64,000 nt of DNA. It comes from Saprospiraceae bacterium (GTDB lineage: Bacteria; Bacteroidota; Bacteroidia; Chitinophagales; Saprospiraceae). Positions 19,137 to 27,725 of this stretch are shown piece after piece. Below the pieces are notes generated by a model, which worked only from the letters and a program-made list of their open reading frames with translations, had not been told where the DNA came from and did no database searches. The stretch spans positions 22,072 to 86,071 of the forward strand of contig JAHDDE010000013.1 in NCBI GenBank assembly GCA_020629515.1, read 5' to 3'. The stretch's first letter is position 1. Every line of letters starts with the position of its first letter. Position numbers and translations under genes: made by a program.

Positions 19137-20229
19137 CGCTAATGAACTCAAAGGTCGCTACCGCACGTGTCGTGTCCCATGCTATGATCATGTCAGCTTT
19201 ATTATAATCCTTTTCTTCAAAAACTATAGAAAGATATTCTACTACTTCCGCCTCCCTATAACTTGGTATCTTAACCTTAACTATGTCTTTCGAGTCATCT
19301 CGATTTTCAGGACCCCAAGAAGGAATATCTTTAGAGAATATTAGGGTCCACTCATTTTTATTCACCTCAGCGTATAATCCATAATTTCCTGGGTTAACTA
19401 TTTTGTCTCCAATTTTGGCTTTTTCATTTAGGAGTATTTCTGTTGACTCATTGGCTCCTAGCCTCCATATTTTTCCATAGGGTACAAGTGAGCCAAATAC
19501 AGCTCTATTTTTTTTGGCCGGACGATGATATGCTACGGTGATTTTTGCCTTTATTTCTCTGTCATCTCCTTTGAGATAGTTTGTATAAGCGCTATTAGCA
19601 GGATAATGTGCTATATCTAACTGACTTGCATCAAGTTGATTAAATTGTATTGGATTAAAACTGATGGGAACTCGCACTCTTGTCATTTCCCATTGTATAA
19701 TAAGCTCGATATTTTTATCATCTAACTCTTGAAAAGTCATACTTAGCGCTTCCGTGCTTTCTTGAATTTCTTCTACAGGTACTTTTATTGTGGCTACTGT
19801 TTGATCTTTATCTCGATTGGCAATACCCCATATTCCTAATTCTGTTGAGAAATTTATAGTCCATTGATCCTCATGGACGACAGCCCATAAAGTATAGTTG
19901 CCAGCCTGCAAGGTAGTGCCATTGATGCCTACTGGTTGATAAAAGCTGATAGTAGTGGCTTCATTAGCACCGAGTCGCCATTCAGAGCCGTATGCGACTA
20001 ATCCGCCAAAGATATCTCGATTATTTTTTTGAGGCCTGGAGTAAAGTAACTTCGCCTTTGGAGTCATCTGTCTTTCTTCTTCTTTAAGATAATTTCTCCA
20101 GGCTACTTCTTTGGGATAATAAATCACATCCATAGGACTGGCATCAATAACAGGCCATTTATCTTCACTTTGTCCTGAAATAGTAAGACCCAGTAGATTT
20201 AAAAATATTGTTCCAATTATTATTCTCAT
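19132..20229 (-). CDS. Secreted protein with two tandem DUF2911-like domains
   Basis: RPQKNNRDIFGGLVAYGSEWRLGANEATTI and RPAKKNRAVFGSLVPYGKIWRLGANESTEI, each followed by GNYxLxAxVxxxxWTxxFS. Confidence 0.85.
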   Translation of the reverse strand: MRIIIGTIFLNLLGLTISGQSEDKWPVIDASPMDVIYYPKEVAWRNYLKEEERQMTPKAKLLYSRPQKNNRDIFGGLVAYGSEWRLGANEATTISFYQPVGINGTTLQAGNYTLWAVVHEDQWTINFSTELGIWGIANRDKDQTVATIKVPVEEIQESTEALSMTFQELDDKNIELIIQWEMTRVRVPISFNPIQFNQLDASQLDIAHYPANSAYTNYLKGDDREIKAKITVAYHRPAKKNRAVFGSLVPYGKIWRLGANESTEILLNEKAKIGDKIVNPGNYGLYAEVNKNEWTLIFSKDIPSWGPENRDDSKDIVKVKIPSYREAEVVEYLSIVFEEKDYNKADMIIAWDTTRAVATFEFISE

Positions 20230-20398
20230 AATAGATTTGTTATATTAATATCTGGTCGATTTTCGTTGTTATTTATCAAACGAACATAGATAATTTAGGG
20301 TGGACTATGTAATAATGTGACTTATTATATAACTGCACACTAATTTTCATCCTTAATATTGATTGATCAAAGAGACGTGATTTTATCGATGTAGATAA

Positions 20399-21679
20399 AT
20401 GAAAAAGTTTATTCGGAATATAGGCCTTTCTAAAAATCTTGATTCAGAGGTTGTTATTAAGTTACGACTGGTTCGTATTGCATTAACTATTTCTTTAATG
20501 GCCATGTTCTTCAGTATATACGTCAACACGGCGGCAGGACAGAAAATGCCTATATATGTCTATATATTTCCAATCTCGGTTATAGTCATAGGTTTTATTT
20601 TGAACGTTTTTGGCAAATATGTCGAAAGCTCATTATCTGTGATATTAGGTTTCTGTGTTTATTTTCCTTTCCAGCATTATCTCTATGGAATGGAGTCAGG
20701 TTTAAGTCCACTATTCTTAGTGATGATGGTATTCGTTATCGTTATTCTCGAAGGACATCGACTCCCAATGATTATAGCTATAGTGAGTATATTTATTTCA
20801 TATCTCGCCTCGAGATTTGCAGTAGAAATGTATGATAATCAATTGGCACATCTTGTTTCTGATTATATGAAGGATGTTTACTTTATCAGTGCTTGTTTTG
20901 TTTGTCTACTGTTATTGATAAGTGTACTTAGACTTAAAGCGAATTATTTAAAAATGACCGAAGATTTGTTGCGAGATGTGAACTCAAAAAATGAAACGCT
21001 AAAATTACAAAATGAAGAATTAGAGAATTTTGCATTCGCTACTTCACATGATTTGAAGACTCCTCTAAGAAATATCAACAGTTTTGTGGGACTTATCGAA
21101 ATGGAGTTGAATAAAGAGGGTAATTCTAAGCTCAAAGAGTATATAAATATTGTTAAGACGGGCTCTATACAGATGAGCGATACTATCGATAACATCTTAT
21201 CATTATCCAGTATTAATAAGGAGCATGAATTTGAATTCTTTTCTTTACAAGGACTAATGGACTCATTAACAAACCATTACACTGAAGCAATTAATAACGG
21301 AAAAATTAGAATTAACTATTCAAACTTGCCTGTGATCTATGGCATTAAGCGTGAAATCTCTATTATGATGATGAATCTGATAGATAATGGGATAAAGTAC
21401 AATCAACAGGAGGTGGCAAATATCAACATCGAAACGACCCAAAAACCCAATCAGTCTTGTATCTCAGTACGCGATAATGGCATTGGGATTTCTGAAGAAT
21501 ATCATGAAACCATCTATAGACCGTTCAAAAGATTGCACAGTGATAGAAAGTATAAAGGTACGGGACTGGGTCTGGCGATAGTGAAAAAAGTTGTAGACAC
21601 GCATAAGGGAGTTATTGACATACAGTCAGGAAAATCTGGGACCTGCTTTACCATTACCTTGCCCACTCAGTTTAATTAA
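20399..21679 (+). CDS. Membrane sensor histidine kinase (orphan)
   Basis: Several TM segments, H-box ATSHDLKTPLRNI, N-box MNLIDNGIKYN, G-box DNGIGI and GTGLGLAIVKK. Confidence 0.92.
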   Translation: MKKFIRNIGLSKNLDSEVVIKLRLVRIALTISLMAMFFSIYVNTAAGQKMPIYVYIFPISVIVIGFILNVFGKYVESSLSVILGFCVYFPFQHYLYGMESGLSPLFLVMMVFVIVILEGHRLPMIIAIVSIFISYLASRFAVEMYDNQLAHLVSDYMKDVYFISACFVCLLLLISVLRLKANYLKMTEDLLRDVNSKNETLKLQNEELENFAFATSHDLKTPLRNINSFVGLIEMELNKEGNSKLKEYINIVKTGSIQMSDTIDNILSLSSINKEHEFEFFSLQGLMDSLTNHYTEAINNGKIRINYSNLPVIYGIKREISIMMMNLIDNGIKYNQQEVANINIETTQKPNQSCISVRDNGIGISEEYHETIYRPFKRLHSDRKYKGTGLGLAIVKKVVDTHKGVIDIQSGKSGTCFTITLPTQFN

Positions 21680-21732
21680 AGCTAATCTCATTTTAATAGG
21701 AATTTATCATCTTGTGCCTTATTACCTAAAAT

Positions 21733-23559
21733 ATGGCTGATCCAGAATTGATTCAATTTTATAAAGGAAGAGTTGAGCATGCTCAAAAACTTATAGCGGC
21801 GCATGAGAGTAGAGGATTTCGTCTATCACTCTTAAGACTATTTATATTGATCGCAACATTCGTTGGCTTGTTTTTTCTTGAAGGACTTCCAGGATATATT
21901 TTCTTATCGTGGATTGTCTTCGGCATTATTCTCTTCTTGTATGTGGTATTAGTTCAAAAAAAATCAGATAAAATTGTAAATAGAGAAAAAAAGAGTGTTC
22001 AAATAAATGAAAATGAGATTAGCTGTCTAAGTAATTTTGAAAACTGTTATTACGATGGCAATTCATTTAGGCGAGGGGATCATTTTTATAGTGAAGATTT
22101 GGATGTATTTGGCCCTTATTCTTTGTTCGGATTAATCAATCGATGTAGTACTTATCAAGGTCATAAGTTGTTGAGCGAATGGTTGTCCACAACATCAGAA
22201 TTTTCTGAGATTGAATCAAGAACAAAAGCAGTAAAAGACTTAGAGCAAAGTGTTGATTGGCGGCATAATCTGGCTAACGCACTTTTAGAAGTAGAAGATC
22301 ACTCATTGGATCCATCGGAGGCGATTGATGATTTATTAGCACAGCCCTTAGATTTTGTTAAAAGCACCACTTTAGGTGTCTGGATTAGGCTGATTCCATT
22401 TTTATGGATATCGATACTTGTATATTATTTTATTGACAGTACTAAAGCTGAGTTTTGCGCCACTATTTTAGCTTCCATCAATCTATTGACTACATTTTAT
22501 TATGGTAAGAAAGTATCAGTAGTACAGAATTCCATTAGCTCAGCTTTTGCCTCACTTGGTCATTATGTCGCAAGCATTAGGCTCATTGTAAATCATGAAT
22601 TTACAGCTGAATATCTCAATGAAGAAATAATAAAGTTAAGGTCAAAAAAAACTAATGCATCTCATGTCGTTGAAAATCTGAGTCAGTTAAAGCGAATCAT
22701 CGATTTGTTGGATTATAGATTAAATATGTTTGTCGGTGTGTTACTCAATGTGCTTTTACTTTGGGACCTTCGCATAGTGCAGCGATTGGAAAATTGGCAA
22801 TCATCCAATAAAGAGGTGAGTAAAGAAATATTTCTGTTAATTGGTAAAGTAGAGGCCATTTCAAGTTTAGCTAACTGGTCATTTAATCATCAACAATATA
22901 ATTATGCTTCTATCCTAAGCGCAGATTTTCATTTTGAAGCAATTGGTATGAGTCATCCTTTATTGGAATTGCAAACCAATATCCCTAATGATTTTTCAAA
23001 ACATAATAATGATTTTATCACGATCATTACTGGCTCTAATATGTCAGGGAAGAGCACCTTTCTACGAACCATTGGATTAAATTTAATTTTAGCCTATGCT
23101 GGTACTCGAACATATGCCAGAGAATTGAGTGCATCTGTGTTTGAATTGATCACTTATATGAGAATTAAGGATGCGCTTGAAGAAAATGTGAGTACGTTTA
23201 AAGCGGAATTAAATAGAATCGAATTAATTCTAAAAGAACTTAATAAAGGAACCAATGCTCTATTATTAATCGATGAGATGCTACGAGGTACCAATTCAAG
23301 AGATAAGCTGAAAGGATCTATCGGTATCACTAAGAAATTACTTACACTTAAGGCATATGCTATAATTGCGACCCATGATATAAAGCTTGCTGAGCTAGGA
23401 GAAGAATATAAGGATGAGATAAAGAATTATTTTTTTGATATCAACTTCCATGATGGTGACTTAAGATTTGATTACAAGATCAAGAATGGAATTTGCCAAA
23501 ATTTTAATGCGTCTTACTTGATAAGTCAGTTAGGGATTAAAATGGACGACGACTTATAA
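21733..23559 (+). CDS. MutS-related ATPase with N-terminal/central transmembrane segments
   Basis: Walker A GSNMSGKSTFLRTIGLN, Walker B LLLIDEMLRGTNSRDK, IIATHD; no mismatch-binding N-terminal domain visible; hydrophobic segments RLFILIATFVGLFFLEG, IFLSWIVFGIILFLYVVLV, LIPFLWISILVYYFI. Confidence 0.88.
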   Translation: MADPELIQFYKGRVEHAQKLIAAHESRGFRLSLLRLFILIATFVGLFFLEGLPGYIFLSWIVFGIILFLYVVLVQKKSDKIVNREKKSVQINENEISCLSNFENCYYDGNSFRRGDHFYSEDLDVFGPYSLFGLINRCSTYQGHKLLSEWLSTTSEFSEIESRTKAVKDLEQSVDWRHNLANALLEVEDHSLDPSEAIDDLLAQPLDFVKSTTLGVWIRLIPFLWISILVYYFIDSTKAEFCATILASINLLTTFYYGKKVSVVQNSISSAFASLGHYVASIRLIVNHEFTAEYLNEEIIKLRSKKTNASHVVENLSQLKRIIDLLDYRLNMFVGVLLNVLLLWDLRIVQRLENWQSSNKEVSKEIFLLIGKVEAISSLANWSFNHQQYNYASILSADFHFEAIGMSHPLLELQTNIPNDFSKHNNDFITIITGSNMSGKSTFLRTIGLNLILAYAGTRTYARELSASVFELITYMRIKDALEENVSTFKAELNRIELILKELNKGTNALLLIDEMLRGTNSRDKLKGSIGITKKLLTLKAYAIIATHDIKLAELGEEYKDEIKNYFFDINFHDGDLRFDYKIKNGICQNFNASYLISQLGIKMDDDL

Positions 23560-23708
23560 ATACCATTATACAATCCCGATATTTGATACAATAATTTTGG
23601 CTCTATTTATCAATTATTAAGTATTAGTAAACTATTTGATAAAAGTCTTGTTACACCTGCAAGTTTTACTATCATTTAGTAAAGTTGCCATATATTTGTA
23701 ATTCTATT

Positions 23709-24008
23709 ATGAAATTATACGTTACACTCATTTTTGCGTTATTGCTTTCAATCTGTGCAAAGGAAGTATCAGTAATGATGCATTGTGGCGGCGATAGCTT
23801 TCATTTAGATGTAATAGGAGATATTGAGGGCGAGCAAGAGAGTGAAAAAGAGTCGGAAGATATCAAAGAAAAAACAGAAAAAATCAACCAAGGAGTTCTT
23901 ACGACTTTATGGTTTGAAACCAAGAATAGAGAAAATAAATTATATGTTCTTTTAAAGAACAATATTGCACACAGGGAGATTGTCGATCCGCCTCCCGAGT
24001 TATCGTAG
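23709..24008 (+). CDS. Small hypothetical secreted or membrane-anchored protein
   Basis: Hydrophobic N-terminus MKLYVTLIFALLLSICAKEV, charged middle; start moved from 23685 to ATG at 23709. Confidence 0.4.
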   Translation: MKLYVTLIFALLLSICAKEVSVMMHCGGDSFHLDVIGDIEGEQESEKESEDIKEKTEKINQGVLTTLWFETKNRENKLYVLLKNNIAHREIVDPPPELS

Positions 24009-24108
24009 CATAATCCTTTTCACACAAGTCATTTAGGACTATTCATCATTCAAGTACAAAACTGTACTTGTCGTTTCATTTATAAATGTTTTTAAACTTT
24101 TAAATCTT

Positions 24109-25731
24109 ATGAATTCATCAAATCCGAATTCAATATTTGGTAATCTAAAAAATGATTTACCTGCAAGTATTATAGTATTTTTGGTTGCCGTTCCGCTATG
24201 TTTAGGTATCGCCTTAGCCTCTGGAGCTCCTTTGTTTTCTGGTATAATCGCTGGTATTATTGGTGGTATAGTAGTAGGTGCTTTAAGTGGGTCTGCATTA
24301 GGGGTGAGTGGTCCTGCGGCTGGTTTGGCTGTAATTGTGTTGTCAGCCATTAATGAATTAGGTTCCTTTGAAATATTTTTATTGGCAGTCGTCATCGGTG
24401 GAGTCTTCCAACTTACATTAGGATTTCTCCAGGCTGGGATCATAGGGTATTATTTCCCTTCGTCCGTGATTAATGGTATGTTATCTGGTATCGGTATCAT
24501 CATCATCTTAAAGCAGATTCCGCATGCTTTTGGTTATGACAAAGATTATGAGGGCAGCTTGGCGTTCAATCAGCCTGATGGGCAAAATACTATCTCAGAA
24601 CTATTTAATCTGACCGAGTATATCACTCCAGGGGCAATTACAATAACCTTGGTTTCTATGGCTATATTATTACTATGGGAGACTTCATTCATGAAGAATA
24701 TAAAATTATTCAAACTTATCCAAGGTCCATTAGTCGTGGTAACTATAGGTGTTTTACTTAATTTGGCATTCTCAGGAACTTCCATGGCCTTAGCTGATGA
24801 CCAGATAGTATCTATCCCAGTTGCGGATAGTATATCGGGTTTCTTCAGCCAATTTACTTTCCCAGACTTTTCTCATTTGACTAATCCTCAGGTGTATATT
24901 ATTGGTATGACTATAGCAGTTGTAGCCAGTTTGGAGACATTGTTATGTCTTGAAGCTACCGATAAGTTGGATCCGGAAAAGAGAGTCTCACCTGCCAATC
25001 GAGAATTGAAAGCCCAAGGTGTGGGAAATATTGTTTCTGGATTGATAGGAGGATTACCGATAACCCAAGTAATAGTAAGGAGTTCAGTAAATATCCAGTC
25101 TGGAGGAAAAACGAAAATGTCAGCAATAGCTCATGGGGTAATATTGTTCTCTTGTGCTATGTTCATACCATTTGTATTAAACCTTATCCCTTTAGCAAGC
25201 TTAGCGGCCATATTATTTATGGTGGGCTACAAGTTAGCAAAGCCTGCAGTATTCAAAAAAATGTACAATCTGGGATGGAGCTCATTTGTCCCTTTTATTG
25301 CAACAATTTTAGGTATCGTATTTACTGATTTATTGATGGGTATAGGAATTGGTTTAGCTGTGGCGATCTACTATGTACTTTACAACAACTACCGAAAGCC
25401 ATTCTTATTTGAGCTAGAGGATCACATTGATGAAGGAGGTGAGATCAGAATAGAATTGGCAGAAGATGTAACCTTCTTAAATAAAGCCAACATTCAAAGA
25501 GCACTCATGCAGGTGCCAGAAAAAGCAAAAGTGGTTATAGATGCAACAAGATCTATAAATATAGACCCGGATGTGATTGAGATAATAGAGGAATTTGAAG
25601 TACAGGCTAAGGCTAAAGAAATAGAGCTGACCATATTAGAAAGAAAGAGAAAAGGAATGAATCATTCACCTAATAAGCTCTTTGAAAATGTAGTAGCTAA
25701 TCATAAGGATATTACGCTTAAGGCAAGTTAG
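24109..25731 (+). CDS. SulP family anion transporter with C-terminal STAS-like domain (candidate bicarbonate transporter)
   Basis: DLPASIIVFLVAVPLCLGIALASGAPLFSGI, GLIGGLPITQVIVRSSVNIQSGGKTKMSAIAHG; C-terminal STAS-like domain. Confidence 0.93.
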   Translation: MNSSNPNSIFGNLKNDLPASIIVFLVAVPLCLGIALASGAPLFSGIIAGIIGGIVVGALSGSALGVSGPAAGLAVIVLSAINELGSFEIFLLAVVIGGVFQLTLGFLQAGIIGYYFPSSVINGMLSGIGIIIILKQIPHAFGYDKDYEGSLAFNQPDGQNTISELFNLTEYITPGAITITLVSMAILLLWETSFMKNIKLFKLIQGPLVVVTIGVLLNLAFSGTSMALADDQIVSIPVADSISGFFSQFTFPDFSHLTNPQVYIIGMTIAVVASLETLLCLEATDKLDPEKRVSPANRELKAQGVGNIVSGLIGGLPITQVIVRSSVNIQSGGKTKMSAIAHGVILFSCAMFIPFVLNLIPLASLAAILFMVGYKLAKPAVFKKMYNLGWSSFVPFIATILGIVFTDLLMGIGIGLAVAIYYVLYNNYRKPFLFELEDHIDEGGEIRIELAEDVTFLNKANIQRALMQVPEKAKVVIDATRSINIDPDVIEIIEEFEVQAKAKEIELTILERKRKGMNHSPNKLFENVVANHKDITLKAS

Positions 25732-25785
25732 AATCAATCAATCAAACAATACAATCATTAATAACAATATAAATAGAAAAATATC

Positions 25786-26424
25786 ATGGAACTATCAGTA
25801 GGAATGACTCAGAGTAAAGAATCTCAAAGTTTCATATCCCCAGAAATGGCTGTACAACTCCTTAAAGATGGTAATAAGAGATTTTTAGCAAAGTCTTCTG
25901 CCAATCGAGATTTAGGAGGGCAAGTAAAGGCAACCAGTACTGGTCAATATCCTTTTGCTTCTATAGTGAGCTGTATAGACTCAAGGATTCCAACAGAGAT
26001 CGTATTTGATCAAGGAATCGGAGATGTGTTTAATGCTCGTGTGGCGGGTAACTTTGTAAATGAAGATATATTGGGTAGTTTAGAATTCGCCTGCAAATTA
26101 GCGGGATCTAAAGTAATCGTAATTATGGGCCATACTTCTTGTGGAGCTGTCAAAGGTGCATGTGATCATGCTAAATTGGGAAACTTGACTCAAATGCTTG
26201 ATAAAATAATGCCAGCAGTAAATAACATCAAAACGTCACCAAATGAAGACAGGTCCTCTGCTAATCTTGATTTTGTCAACAAAGTGGCAGTTGAGAATGT
26301 CAAGCTCACAATAGCGAAATTAAAATCGGACAGCCCTGTTTTAAATGATATGTTGACGGCAGGAGAGATTGATGTAGTCGGAGCCATGTATGATGTTAAA
26401 ACTGGAGAAGTTACCTTTATATAA
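25786..26424 (+). CDS. Beta-class carbonic anhydrase
   Basis: SIVSCIDSRIPTEIVFDQGIGDVFNARVAGN and IVIMGHTSCGAVKGACD zinc-site motifs (Cys, Asp-Arg, His, Cys). Confidence 0.95.
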   Translation: MELSVGMTQSKESQSFISPEMAVQLLKDGNKRFLAKSSANRDLGGQVKATSTGQYPFASIVSCIDSRIPTEIVFDQGIGDVFNARVAGNFVNEDILGSLEFACKLAGSKVIVIMGHTSCGAVKGACDHAKLGNLTQMLDKIMPAVNNIKTSPNEDRSSANLDFVNKVAVENVKLTIAKLKSDSPVLNDMLTAGEIDVVGAMYDVKTGEVTFI

Positions 26425-26465
26425 TAGCGATTAAGGTAGATAAGCTTAACCTTTAAAAATTAGAA

Positions 26466-26500
26466 AAGAGCATTCGAATTTTACGAATGCTCTTTTTTTA
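26466..26500 (+). terminator. Rho-independent terminator after SulP/carbonic anhydrase
   Basis: AAGAGCATTCG-aatttta-CGAATGCTCTT followed by TTTTTATTTT. Confidence 0.8.
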
Positions 26501-26598
26501 TTTTACATCGATTATGTAACTTTTTGATATACCATCTTAGTCATTATTACATTTGATTGAAAAGAAGGCCATTTTGACTGCTTTTTGAACCCAATAAT

Positions 26599-27669
26599 AT
26601 GCACCACTCTTTTTATAAGTTGATCTCGTTTTTGATTTTAGGGGGTATATTCTTATTCAGTTTTGTTAGTACGATTGACGAGCATGCTTATAACGAAGAA
26701 GGCTTCTTACTCAATAAACAAAAAGGTGCTCACATATTTGGCCCAATTGATTCTATAAGTATGTGTGAGTTCCATAATCTTAATATCGAATGGATTACTT
26801 TGGTTTCGTGGGGATTTCAAGAAAACGTAATGAGCGGCAATATAGTCCACCATCATGGAGATAGTGCTCAGATGTGGCAGCGTGATAGCCAGTGGGTCAA
26901 TCGAATCAATACTATTAGAGAGAATGGATTCAAAGTATTCTTGAAGCCACATATATGGATTGATGAGGTTAAAGAAGGGGAATGGCGCTCTGAGATTCAT
27001 CCGCATTCTGCTGATGGGTTAAAATTGTGGCAAGTGGGATATAGAGAGTTTATACTAAGATATGCTGCTATAGCAGCAAAGTCTCACGTTGATATGTTCT
27101 GTATAGGTACAGAATTTACTAAAATGACCAAACTTTATCCAGAATATTGGTCTGCATTGATAAAAGAAGTAAGAGCAGTATATAAAGGGCCATTGGTCTA
27201 TGCGGCTAACTGGTATAAAGAGTATGAGCAAGTGACTTTTTGGGATGAATTAGATTTTATAGGAGTACAAGCTTATTTTCCATTGGTGGACCATGATAAT
27301 CCAACTTCAGACCAACTAAGGAAAGGATGGAAGAAATATCGTAAATCTCTCAAGAAAATGAGCAACTCATTGGATAAGAGAATCATATTTACCGAGATGG
27401 GTTATAAAAGTACTTCTGATGGCGCCTCGAGACCATGGGAATGGATTGATTATTCAGTAGAAAATGAGGAGAACTATTCGCTGCTTACGCAGGCCAACTG
27501 TTATAGTGCATTTTTTGAAATGGTTTGGCCGCAAGAATGGTTCGCTGGAGTACATTTATGGCAGATGAGATCTGATGATAGAAGAGATGAAAGATGGAAT
27601 AAATATGACTTTACACCATTAAACAAACCAGCAGAAAGGATAATTCAAGAAGAATTTGGGAAGCCTTAG
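26599..27669 (+). CDS. Glycoside hydrolase, TIM-barrel, GH113-like
   Basis: VFLKPHIWID, DMFCIGTEF, WDELDFIGVQAYFPL, IIFTEMGYKS, GVHLWQMRSDD. Confidence 0.7.
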   Translation: MHHSFYKLISFLILGGIFLFSFVSTIDEHAYNEEGFLLNKQKGAHIFGPIDSISMCEFHNLNIEWITLVSWGFQENVMSGNIVHHHGDSAQMWQRDSQWVNRINTIRENGFKVFLKPHIWIDEVKEGEWRSEIHPHSADGLKLWQVGYREFILRYAAIAAKSHVDMFCIGTEFTKMTKLYPEYWSALIKEVRAVYKGPLVYAANWYKEYEQVTFWDELDFIGVQAYFPLVDHDNPTSDQLRKGWKKYRKSLKKMSNSLDKRIIFTEMGYKSTSDGASRPWEWIDYSVENEENYSLLTQANCYSAFFEMVWPQEWFAGVHLWQMRSDDRRDERWNKYDFTPLNKPAERIIQEEFGKP

Positions 27670-27725
27670 AAAAAGCGACTTTAGAGACTTCATAATTTTG
27701 TAATTTCCCAAACATTAAGATCTCC

